From contig CM042982.1 of assembly GCA_023678885.1 (NCBI GenBank), positions 3,596,001 through 3,660,000 on the forward strand: a stretch of 64,000 nt of DNA. Reading direction: 5' to 3'. How positions within the stretch are numbered: position 1 is the stretch's first letter; every line of letters starts with the position of its first letter. This document shows positions 26,868-37,232 of this stretch, piece after piece. Below the pieces are notes generated by a model. That model was not told the origin of the DNA, made no database searches, and saw only the letters and a program-made list of their open reading frames with translations. A program made the position numbers and the translations under genes. The stretch is from Pogostemon cablin (taxonomy: Eukaryota > Streptophyta > Magnoliopsida > Lamiales > Lamiaceae).

Positions 26868-27191
26868 GGCCGCGGCTATTCGCACACACGTTTTTACTTC
26901 ATACACCCAATTATATCTACACACACAAAAATTATATATGCACACACTAGGAAAATACTAAATTACCCTTAATGAAATACACCCATATACACAATCTCTT
27001 CCCTCCCACTATCCCACATTTAATCTAAGCATTAAATCCTACACCCACCTCACTTTGCACTCACTTCACTTCTCACTTTTCAAACTTAAAAAAAAAAAAA
27101 GAAGAGAAGAAGGGAGGAAGGAAGAGGAGAAGAAGGGAGGAAGGGGAGAAGAAGGGAAGATCAACCTCTACTACCAAACATTGTGAGTGAA

Positions 27192-28365
27192 ATGGCGGGA
27201 GGTGTGCCATCATTCATTAGCAACGTTGTTAGTAAGTCATATTCCCTTTCATTTTTTGTTTTCAAATTCTAGGTTTTAGAACTTATGTTGGAATTATGCC
27301 AAATTTGTTGGGTTTGTTGTATGAAATGTTATGGGTATGTTGATATATGTATTTATTGGGGCATTCGATCGGGGTTGTGCAAAAAAGTTCCCCCATTGTC
27401 GTCGGAAATCGACCAGTGACTGTCGGCCCTGGTTTGGCGGAATTTGGAGGTCTGTTCGACCATGTATGGTCGAAATTTGGGCTCCTCGTCGGCCAGCACT
27501 CGTCGAAAACTTTTGAAGTTGTTCGACCACACATGGTCGACTGAAAGTAGGATTTTCGGCAGATGGTGGATGGCTGGGAGGAGAAATTTTGGCAGGTGGT
27601 GGATGGCTGAAAGGAAAAATTTCGGCAGGTGGTAGGCGACTGGAAGGAGAATTTTCGACTAGCTTTGGTCGAATAGAAGCTTCTTCAACGATCAAAGGTG
27701 GTCAAACCGAAGCTTCTTCAGCTGCTATACATGGTCGAACAGAAGCTCCTTCATGGGTTTTTTCTACGAGCCTTGGTCGGTTATTGGGGGTTTTTTTAGT
27801 GACTCCCCATCGAATAGAAAGTGTAGCGACTAGTCCTCGTCGACTTTGTTTGTTATTGCATATCATATACTTTGTTTGTTTGTTATTGCATATCATATAG
27901 TTGAGCTTACTTTGTTTGTTATTACATATTAGTTATAGTTGAGCCTACTTTATATGTTATTAAATATTGGTTGTCACATATATTAATATGTTTGGGATGT
28001 TATTATATTATTTGTGTATTTACTTATTAGTTATCACATATATGTTGTTGAGCATCATTTTAATTTTTTTCGCATATAGATATTGCCGACGTAATCCCCC
28101 TACCGCATCCAATAGACGAAGGGGGATGAGGGTTGATAATGATGCAATGGCTGAAGATGCTCCACGACCACAACCAAATCCAATTCCTCTTCCCGAGCCA
28201 ATGCATCACAACGAGCTAGAAGCACAACCTCAACCCATTCATGACCCACAACTTAGTGAATATGAAAGTGATGGTAGCGAAGATGAAAGTCAGGGTGGTG
28301 AGGCCTCAAGTGAGGGTGGCGAGGCCTCGAGTCCGGATTATGTATCAGAGCTATGTTATACTTAG
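27192..28365 (+). CDS. Second MULE reading frame, acidic and proline-rich, unknown
   Basis: Behind a purine-rich leader, ATG at 27192 opens MAGGVPSFISNVV followed by a good donor (GTAAGT at 27232). An acceptor-like CGCATATAG precedes an open frame running to TAG at 28365, which reads RYCRRNPPTASN, then NPIPLPEPMHHNELEAQPQP and an acidic Ser/Gly tail. ATG at 28127 is an alternative start. The phases of the first exon and the long frame do not join, so either another exon exists or the model is wrong. Its 3' end overlaps the end of the minus-strand OTU domain by about 100 bp. I know no family for it; its position matches the second, non-transposase gene that some MULEs carry. Confidence 0.35.
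27400..27800. repeat. 33-bp dyad repeat array, left arm of MULE
   Basis: The core GGTCGA (or GGTGGA, CGTCGA, GGTCAA) occurs at 27468, 27501, 27535, 27565, 27598, 27631, 27667, 27700, 27733 and 27775, so the spacing is mostly exactly 33 bp. Several units are hairpin-forming, for example TTCGACCATGTATGGTCGAA and TTCGACCACACATGGTCGA. Being a multiple of three, the array stays open in several frames, which produces misleading 11-residue repeat reading frames. Confidence 0.85.
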
Positions 28366-31317
28366 ATGCTGCAACATAATCCAATTTCGGAATGTAAAAC
28401 CATTTATCTTTTGGGGCAAACTCAGTGTCACATTGGAGTGAGTTTAACACATACTCCACACGATCGATCTCAATAAACATTTTGGCATAAAGGTCTGCAT
28501 GAGCTTTCAATTCATTGAAAAGATCAGTCCGCACCCGCCCCCAACCCTCATCTCCATAATCAAGCAAATCTGCGAGTGCACGGAACCCGCAATGACCATC
28601 ACCTTTCACATTCTTCGTGGATGTTACGAATTTTGCAAAATGTGGAGGCAATGCATCAAGATAACAACCTTTGTTATCCATAACTCGTGTGCGGACACGG
28701 CAAACAATCTTATAAAAAATGCCACATATTTGTTATTAAGAGTGAGTCAACTGATAATGAATGAGCTAAATACACAAAATGTATATAACTTTTGTTTGGT
28801 TGGTCGTTTCTTGGTTGTGAATTGAGGAGTAGGGGCCGAAGGCCCGACGTCGTACACCACATTAGGAGTAGGAGAGCAACTATCAACCAGTGTATTTTCA
28901 GGCAACTCGAACGAACTAGGATCCCTCTTCGTCGAATGAGCATTCTTTTTTGAGGATTTTGGCCGACCCTTAGTACGTGTGGCTACACCTGGAGCAGTCA
29001 AGGATGTTAGGGAGTGATGGTTGTCTCTTGCATCCTACGCCACATCAATTCAGCATAGCCATCGTCCGTCTCATCGAAGTTTGACAAGAAGTTAGTCATG
29101 AACTCCACAATTTCACCCTTATATCGGCCTTTCGATTTCCACCAACTTTCTGTGGCTTCATATCTAACTTTCTCCAAAAATCGTCAATATTTTCCAATGG
29201 GATAGACACCCTTTTGCTAACAAATTCAGACAACTCATGTTTGCAGGGCAAACCTAAAGTGGAACGTATAACACAACCATATAAAGATGCATCCAACACA
29301 CCTTGGCTAAGACAAGAAATCTCATCATGAATTAGCTTTAAGGTGGTTGTCGATACAAGCCCACGGAGCTCGCGGAATGGAGCAATACGAAATTTATGTT
29401 GGACCACGTTGATTCTCTTCTCAAAAGAATATTTTATTGCCGTGTGAGATGCCTCCATCAACGTGTTAAATTCGATCCAACACTTTTCAAAATCACATTG
29501 ATTTATTTGCAATTGCCTCTTTAGTGCTGCGTGTTGGCCTTCGGCACTGAGATAAAATTTACAAAATACTCCATAAATATCCGTAGTTTTTAAACTAAAA
29601 ATCTTAAGAAGAATATGATACATCATTTACATACCGACTAATCGTGGTATTTCCATAATGTTTGATAGCATTCGTGTTCAGAGAAATAAATTTCTATTTG
29701 TAGGGCTCCACCCAATTGTTCATAGCATATTCAACCACCTCAGGGTAATCACGAAATTCATGCCTAAACCTCTTTATCCGTTCTGTGAGTAGTTCATCAC
29801 TATCCGATAACACCACCAAGGAACACGTATGCATGAAGCCCTCCCATTTATCTTTTGGATGGACAATTTTTTTACAATTCGCCATTCTTGTTTATATGCC
29901 ATCGACAAAGAAAATGACTAGTACCGGGAAAGACACTCTCAATGGCATTGATTAGAGCTACCTCTTTATCGGTGACAATTAGTGAAGGCAAACATGATTT
30001 ACCCATTACATCCCTAAGTGTTGTAAGAGCCCACGTGTAGTTATTTTCCTGTTCATTCTCAAGAAAAACGATTGCCACACAAAATGTCATGCCAGTTGAA
30101 GTGACACCAATTATTTCAAACAAAGGCATTTTGTACTTGTTCGTCTTGTATGTTGAATCCATAAGCAAGACTTGAGGAAAAGCACGCAACAAATCTATGC
30201 TTCGGGGATGTGCAAAGAATAAGTTTCTAACATTACCGGTATCTTTGAAACTTCGGCTGAGAAAGTAGTATTTGTGTTCCTCCAACTTCTTCACCACATA
30301 TTGCAACTGAGAACGACCACCACGATCAGCAATTCTGTTTTTTTGACGACAATTGTAAATAGTCCGTATTGTAGTCTTGTTACAGGGAATTTATGTTTTA
30401 GAAGCTCTATCACATTCTTTGGACGGACATCTTAGAGTGACATATCAATCACAAAATTTTCCTCTTCCTTCTTGAGCCTCCCCGCATAGGCATGCCCCTC
30501 CAAATAATTGTCAATCGAGTGGTTATGAACACCGTTAACAACCTCCAATGCCCATGTTCTGCCCTTCTCTAATTCTCTTCCCCTAAGCAAAAAGGGGCAA
30601 TTACACTTCTTTGTACCCGTCTCTCTCTTTTTCACTTTCTTCTTACTTGTATCCTTCTCCTCTAGTTCTTTTTCTGGATCCATCTCCTTGTATCGGTTTA
30701 CTTTGGCCTTAAACTCTCGATACTTTCCACCACGTTCACAACCCAAAAATAGCCTTCCCTTTTTTCCTCCTCCTCCACCATTGTCAGAGCGTGTCACTAC
30801 AACCACCATCTGATTATCTAAACCAATATTTCGAGCCCATTTTATCAAATCTTCTCTTAACCATTGATGAGTTTCAAATAAGTCCGTGTAATCCTCAACC
30901 ATACAAACATATGTACTAAGTTCATTCCCGAATAAGATGACACTACATTTAGTAGAAGGAAATAATTCCTGCGTACAAAAGAAATGAGTTAAAACTAGAA
31001 AACAAGTAAAGTGCTGAAAAAATACACATTGTTCGACTAAAAGAAGTCGAAAATATTGAAATAATCAGCCATTTATGGTCGAAATATTTTATAAATTTCG
31101 ACCACTACTGGTCGACAGTACTAAAAAATTTCAACCACCTGTGGTCGAAATTAACTCAAAATTTCGACCACTGAGGGTCGAACAAATTCAACATTTTCGA
31201 CTCTGGTTGGTCGAACAATTCAGCGACGTGGAAAAAAAATACAAAAAAATATTTTAATTGGTCTAAACATCTAAATATACATATCTTTACGTCCTTAGGT
31301 GTTTCTTCTTCCGTCAT
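28350..31317 (-). pseudogene. MULE transposase with OTU-like protease domain, multiply broken
   Basis: Starts at ATG 31317 (MTEEETPKD, exon 31291-31317), then exon 30968 downward. Order of domains: FAR1/WRKY-GCM-like zinc region (KKCNCPFLL ... VNGVHNHS), linker (KTTIRTIYNCRQ), DDE MULE core (LLMDSTYKTNKY, SLIVTDKEVALINAIE, LCRWHI), then SRAEGQHAALKRQ with the third acidic residue and the GLPCKHEL SWIM-like patch. After a Lys/Pro linker (KGRPKSSKKN) comes an OTU-type domain, KGDGHCGFRALADLL, with the Asp and Cys of the catalytic centre. Lesions: TAA at 30432-30434, frameshift near 30385, frameshift near 29877 (after WHINKN), TAG at 29694-29696, frameshift near 29110. An intron (29546-29635 boundaries) is still recognisable. 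The enzyme is not expressible intact. Confidence 0.88.
31030..31220. repeat. 33-bp dyad repeat array, right arm of MULE
   Basis: GGTCGA occurs at 31077, 31110, 31143, 31176 and 31209, exactly 33 bp apart each time, with a related AGTCGA at 31045. Each unit is an imperfect palindrome, for example TTTCGACCACTACTGGTCGA. It lies in the first intron of the transposase remnant, 420-610 bp from the right end; the left-arm array is 530-930 bp from the left end. Confidence 0.9.
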
Positions 31318-31639
31318 GATGATCGTATGGGCAAATGTGAGTGTTTATAGATGAGGAGAAAATATAGGGTTTTGAATGTTTGAGGAAGAGATGTGGATGG
31401 AGTGGGTGTGAGGTTTGTTTTGTTGTTCAAATGTTTTATGTGAATGTGATGTGTGTGTATTATTGTTAAAGTGTTTGGTGTGTGTATGTTATAACATTTA
31501 TTGTTTTAGAAATATTATTGTATTAAATTAAATGTGTGTATATCAAAAGGATACTTTAGTAATTTACTATATGTATTTATTAATTTAAAATTCAAGTGAG
31601 TGTATGGAAGTAGAATCGTGTGTGTGAATAGCCGCGGCC

Positions 31640-31648
31640 TATTATATA
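31640..31648. repeat. 9-bp target site duplication, right
   Basis: TATTATATA, identical to 26859-26867. Its last two bases are also the TA flank of the next MITE. Confidence 0.85.
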
Positions 31649-31906
31649 CTCCTTCCGTCCTATCCTTATATTTACGTTTGCTTTTTGCACGGGGATTAAG
31701 AAGTATAATATTTTAATGTGTATTGAGGTGAGTGAAATAATATTTTAATGTTTAGTGGGTATGTGTATTAGTATGACATGTGGGCCCATGTAGGGAGAAA
31801 TAATTAATATGTGTGGGTCCCCTTTACCAAAAAGGAAAATATAATCATTAGGATGAGAAGCCCAAAAAGGAAATACTATATAACTATTAGGATGAGACGA
31901 ATGGAG
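31649..31906. mobile_element. Stowaway-type MITE (258 bp)
   Basis: Starts CTCCTTCCGTCCTATCCT and ends AGGATGAGACGAATGGAG, flanked by TA (31647-31648, 31907-31908). Internal words (GCACGGGGATTAAGAAGTA, GTGGGTCCCC) match the other copies. Confidence 0.8.
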
Positions 31907-31908
31907 TA

Positions 31909-32321
31909 TATGGTTTAAAGTCAAGGGTTATTTTGGGGTGTACCCGTAGAATTATAGTGTAAAATTGAGGAGTAGTTGGTAATTAATAATTTTTTTTTAT
32001 TATTTTATATTATTGAATGTTGAAGATTAAGTTCAAATTTAATTTAACGGTTGAGAATACTTAGTGCTTTTAAACTAAGTCAAATTATATTAATATTCTG
32101 TGCATAAAAGATTACAGTGAATTGAAAAGATATTGACTTGCAGTCTAGCACACTAGCACCGACCACATCGCCACCCAACACTACAAAAGCCCACTAACGC
32201 ATTTTTCTACCTCACTAACTTCCAATTCGCCGCTTGTTTTGCTTTCCCCAAATCCCACTCCTCACTCTCCAACCCTTGCTCCGTCAATTAATCATACCTT
32301 ATACTTCTACCAGTTTCTGCA
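31909..32321 (+). other. Spacer and leader of the 316-aa gene
   Basis: AT-rich to about 32130, then a CACCC-rich leader-like stretch that reaches the ATG at 32322. No separate gene is seen. Confidence 0.5.
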
Positions 32322-35300
32322 ATGGCGGGGATGGCGGCACACTCTTCTTCGGAGGTCTCCAATGAGGGCCCGGTTCTTACTCTTATTAATAAGCGCCTCC
32401 GTGCCTTGCGTAAAAAGCTCAACCGGATATCGCAGATGGAGGAGTCTCGCTGTCAAGGCAAATCTCTCAACAAAGAGCAGGTGGAAACACTTCGCTCGAA
32501 ACCAGCCGTTGTTGCCGGGATAGAGGAGCTTGAAAAACTCCGCCAGCCCCTTTTAGAGGCTGTCGATCAGGAAATTCAAATCGCTTTTGAGAAAAATAAG
32601 CAAATTGTTGAAAGGCATTCTGTAGATAGGATGGAAGGGGAATCAAATGTTGAGAGTGGCGCGAGCGATGAAACCTATGGCGTTTCAGCTCTTTCTGATC
32701 TGCTTAGTTTGGTCTACTTTGGCAGCATTTTTAATGTGGATACTCTGATAAATGCGCACGATAACATGCTAACGAGGACACATGAGAGGAATTGCTGCCT
32801 CAGTTATGATGACGTGACGGATGATGATTCAGCCGGAGATCCTTTGAAAGAGTGGGATTTGGATTCAATTGCGATGATGGGAAGATTGTTGATTTCACGA
32901 TCGTTGAATTCCAGCTTTTCGCATGAGAACGCTCTGCAAAAGTGTGTGGAGCATGCAAAGCTGTGGGTTGCGAACTCAAAGCAGCCCATTGAGCCTAATT
33001 CGAGTGTCACTTGTAAGAACTCTCCGCCATTACTCTCTAAACTTGCAAATTTTTGGTTTTTAATTTGATATCCCAGTTCAATTGCGTGTTTAGAGAAGTG
33101 GTTATTATTGATTGATACTTTTTTAAAGAAGTTGATACAGACAAGGTAGACTCTTATAGTTTTTTTTTTTTTTTGTTGAGAAGTTCATTGCTTGATTAGG
33201 AGGTGTGGCAGTCCGCGGGTTCACTTTTTATGCTCCATTGATATACCTACCTGCATTAGTTTTTATGCTCCATTGATATACCTACCTGCATTAGTTTTTA
33301 TGCTCCCTCTGTCCCAGGTTAAACATAAGGTCTCTGTCCCTCATTACCTGAGACGGATGGAGTATAGATTAGGATGCGATATTCTATACATAAGTTCTGA
33401 AATTTTTTTCTTCCTTTGGTTTCAAAGTTTTCTGATTTTCTAATAAGTTTGATTGCTTTATCACCGTTTTTATTGTTGGAATTTGCTACTCTCTAAAAAG
33501 AGTCCATTCAACGAGAACCTTTTGTGTTCAATAAGTTCATATATTGGCAATGATTGCCTTTTACGAATTATAAAAGTATTATGCAAGTGGCTGGTAGTTG
33601 CTTTTTCATTCAGTGTTAATTATATGGTCATCCATTTCTAAAAGGCTTGGAAGATTATCTGAGCATTTCAAATGTTGTTATCTTGAAGGTTTTGAAATTC
33701 TTGGATTTCTTCTTTTCTGTATATTTTTCTATTACTCACAACATTTTTAGATGCTGGCTTGAGGGAGAAGCTGAACAAGATTATGGCTTCAGACTACTAC
33801 ACAGCAACTCCAGAGATAAAGGGTCCTGTTGAAGTGGCTGCAGCTGTGGGCAATTATACTTCTTTTAAGGTTCCAATGCATGCATCTGTGATTCCTCAAA
33901 TTGGTTTTGCTGTCTCGTTGGAAGGCTCAGCCGAAGAGTGCGAGCAAGAGGTTTTTTAATCTTTCTTTCATTGCTTCTTTTGTCAATAAGGTGTGTGATT
34001 TTACCAAATGTATAACAACACTCTTGTTGAGTTTGATGGCAAAAGTTTTTGGTGGTACATATGCTGAGGCCATCTTGATTGCATCTTTATATAGATTATC
34101 CTGCAATTACTCCTTTTCTTTTAATGTTAATTTACTAGGTCTTGTGGCGAAGAAGATGGTTCTAACTTGTCCTCAGATGTCCTGCCTGACTGTACTTTCA
34201 GAAGATTGAAGTATGTTGGATTGGATCTGCAAGTTCTAATCTATGAGCATCTTAGACCTGGATCATGTACTGAAATCTGAATTCTTTTTCTTCTCTTTTA
34301 TTTCATGTCTTTGATTGACTGCATCAGATTCTATCCAGACTAATGTTGAAGCACTCTATCAATGCTAGATAGGTAGATTTCAATCTTGATTATCTCATCA
34401 AGTGCATTTGTAGATCATGACAGTAACTGGGTTAAACTATCCGATAACTACCTATGTCACCGCTTCAACATCGTAGCCAATGATTCATGTTTGGTTTTTG
34501 TCTTGTGGAATTTACCCAGTTTGTAACCTTTCCTGCAAAATATGTGGAATAGACTATGTTAAGGGAATGTTTGGATAGCTTCTCCTAAGTAGCCCTATTA
34601 TTAAACTCCTTTTCTGATATAGAGTCATATTTAATCTATATATCTTGTCCCTAAATCTACCTATTATTCTCCCAATATCCTATCCCAACTGTATGTCCCC
34701 TAGTTCTTATTTTCAATCTATTACTTCACCAAAGTGTACTTGATTAAACATGTATATCCACATGTTATTCAACCAATTCGAAAAAAGAAATTTTACAGAA
34801 CCATATTTCCATTCCCATTTCCCACCAACCACTACTGTTCTTGTTAAAATCTATTATTAAAGAAAAACTATCTTTATTGTGTCAACTCATTATCTCAAAC
34901 GAAAAATTAATTTTCATCCACGATAATAAATGCTTCAACCCTCGACCGTAACATAAATGCTTTCTTCCTCCAACTATTTCTCTGAATCAACCCAATTACC
35001 CTCATACACCCCCGTGTGTAGCTTAGTGATATTGTAATTGGTTTAAAGTTTAAATTGAGTAAAAATGGAATTTGATAAACTATAGCTTGACATAGCTTGA
35101 TTAAGTTACTTATATTAATTGTTATGTTTCGATTTTCTAATAAATGCAAAAAAATAAGTAACTCAATATGTTGATGTAAAATTTACCCTAAGCTCAATAT
35201 ATTCACAAGCCTATAAAGTCAGGCATTGTTGAGCCCATATTCAAGTTCTAGTAGCTAGCTTGAACCCAAGATCCGACTTGATTAACTCAGTTTGTGTTTT

Positions 35301-37232
35301 TCGTTAGCCAATTCCTAGGAGCACATGCACCAGCTTGATATGATTACATCTGTAGTCTTAGTAATTATTCTGAGTATTCAGGAAAAGGTAATGTATACAT
35401 GTATTAAATATTTTACTGCAAATCATTATTGGGATGCATAACGAACAAGTCCAATACGACTATACGAGTATATAACAAGTCCAATACGACTATACGAGTA
35501 TATAACAAGTCTATATTTTTATGTTGCGAAGTACTATATTTTATAATTCACAGGTAATATTAGAACCTTGGGCAGAAATATGTTTTTGTTTAAGTTACTG
35601 TTTCATTGGCTAGTTGGAGAACTTGGAACTTTGGTAACTGTTACTGAGTGAGAATTTTTTTTTTGTTATGATCTTAAGTTGTTGAGGTTATGTATGATAA
35701 GGAATGATAATTTATTAAGGTGTGGAAAAGATAAAAAATGTTTAACATAACTTTGAGTTTCTCTTCTTTATATGTAAACTGCTTTCATCCATTTTTAGGT
35801 TATAGAATCTTTTATCCTCTTTACTTTTCTTCCTTATTCCCCCGTAGTCTCGTACAACCCATGCCATTGAATTCCATATCGGTCCACCCTACAGAACTAT
35901 GTGAATGTTGTTCTCGCACAAGACGAAACCTCCAAAACCCAGATGGGCATAGTTGGCAAAAATGATTTCTCTCTTAAATTAGAATGAAACATAAGTTATC
36001 ACTGAGAGTTGATTTTTGTATCTCAAGTTACTAACTAGGGTGTTCTGACTAAAATATTTGGTACAATTATCTTGGATATTTTTGGAATTGCTTTGTGTGT
36101 TGAAACTTATCTCATTCGAACTGCACCAACCACTTTGGTTCAAGAAATTTTATGAAATGCTGATTCAGTTGCCAAATGAGTTGTGTATTCCATTTGTGTT
36201 CATATTTTGCTTCTCTATTAAAGAATCTTCGATACAATAAATCATTTAGAAGCTAATGTTAAAGAGAAATATTCGCCTCAGCCTTATGCCTTCATTGTAG
36301 TATTGCAGCGACTGAAGTCCTGGAATTATGTTCTATTTATTGTCAAGTTCAAGAAATGATATTTTTCTGTGAATCAATTCTTTTACTTTTAAGTCACTTG
36401 CGAATCATTTTCTCTCCGCTGTTGCCTGGTGAATTTACAGTATTTATTATATCATCATCTTCTTGTTTGGCATGTACATGTACGTTAAGCTTTATCTTAA
36501 ATTCAGTTTTTTTTTTTAAAGCACTTGGATTGTTAATCAGCATTTAATTAAAATTCACATGCTAGATATTATGCTGATTATATGGCATTCTTCACAATCG
36601 CAAACATGAAATATAAAAATGAAGTTAACAGTGTCATGCATCATAAGGGAAAAAGTTTGGTGGAATATTGTTGGATTTGATTGATGTCCTTCTTTTGGAT
36701 ATTGTGAAACCAGACAGTCAATTCTCTAATTTGCCAGAAAATGCAGTGTTGTTTGAGGCTACTGAATGTTGATTGCCATGGTTCATGGGAATTTTCTATA
36801 AAGTGCAGTTTATTGATAACATCTTAAAAATTGTCTATCCTTTCTTGCAAGTCTTTTTTTTTTTTTTTTTTTCAATCATCATCTTCCTGGCCATTCTTAA
36901 TGCCAGTTTTAAAGAATGTATGTATATTGGATAATGCTATGTTCAAACTTTTGATGTGAGATATGTTCATGTATTCTGTGGCAAGTATTAATCATTTTAC
37001 AGTTAGTCACTAAAAACTGTCTGGATTGGATATTGTTCCAATATATTGTCATATCCTTCAGTGCTTTAGCTCTTCCTTCACATCTGGGACATGTTTGTAG
37101 TAAGATTATATTAAAATCTTCGTCTATGTTTCTTGCTTCACTTTCACATTTTTCAAAAATTCAATTTTGCAGGAAGAACAATCACCAAATTCCAATGGCT
37201 ATGACAAACACGTGGTGACTGACCTTCACTAA
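32322..37232 (+). CDS. Conserved-looking plant protein of unknown function, 3 exons, 316 aa
   Basis: Exons 32322-33012, 33751-33950 and 37173-37232 join in phase (951 bp, no stop). The ATG in AATGGCGGGG is the first in frame. The N-terminal half is a charged helical region (INKRLRALRKKLNRISQME ... LNKEQVETLRSKPAV), a weak resemblance to the coiled dimerisation segment of caprin-type proteins. Next come a hydrophobic patch (ALSDLLSLVYFGSIF) and a second helical block, then VEVAAAVGNYTSFKVPMHAS in exon 2. The tail is short and acidic (EEQSPNSNGYDK). There is no signal peptide or membrane helix. The last intron is 3.2 kb, so extra or alternative exons are possible (see the coding-like piece at 34138-34207). 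I do not recognise the family with certainty and assign no function. Confidence 0.8.
33303..33362. mobile_element. Mini Stowaway-type MITE (~60 bp) in an intron
   Basis: CTCCCTCTGTCCCAGGT and ACCTGAGACGGATGGAG form the two ends, with TA after the right end. Almost nothing lies between them, so it is an internally deleted copy. A 35-bp direct repeat (TTTTTATGCTCCATTGATAT start) stands just before it. Confidence 0.6.
35446..35505 (+). repeat. 30-bp tandem duplication
   Basis: AACAAGTCCAATACGACTAT with the following CGAGTATAT is present twice in direct succession, inside the long intron of the 316-aa gene. Confidence 0.85.

Larger units (their letters stand above)
26868..31639. mobile_element. 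Mutator-like transposon (MULE), 4772 bp, OTU-transposase type
   Basis: Left end GGCCGCGGCTATTCGCACAC and right end (reverse complement) GGCCGCGGCTATTCACACAC, with matching for about 45 bp, form terminal inverted repeats. The element is flanked by the perfect 9-bp duplication TATTATATA, the length typical of Mutator elements. Inside are a minus-strand transposase remnant (28350-31317), a plus-strand frame (27192-28365) convergent with it, and two arrays of a 33-bp repeat (27400-27800 and 31030-31220). The perfect target duplication and well-kept ends suggest fairly recent insertion, although the transposase is broken. It may have moved as a non-autonomous copy. Confidence 0.93.

Noticed and set aside
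27294..27695. Minus-strand proline/serine-rich frame of 133 codons
   Set aside because: It is produced by the left 33-bp array, which stays open in several frames on both strands; no splice or start support.
27400..27800. CRISPR-like array of palindromic repeats
   Set aside because: Repeats are contiguous 33-bp units without unique spacers, inside a plant transposon; there are no cas genes.
31075..31257. Reading frame with 11-residue repeats (KFRPLLV-type) as a repeat protein gene
   Set aside because: It is a by-product of the 33-bp DNA array, lies in the first intron of the transposase remnant, and has no promoter or family match.
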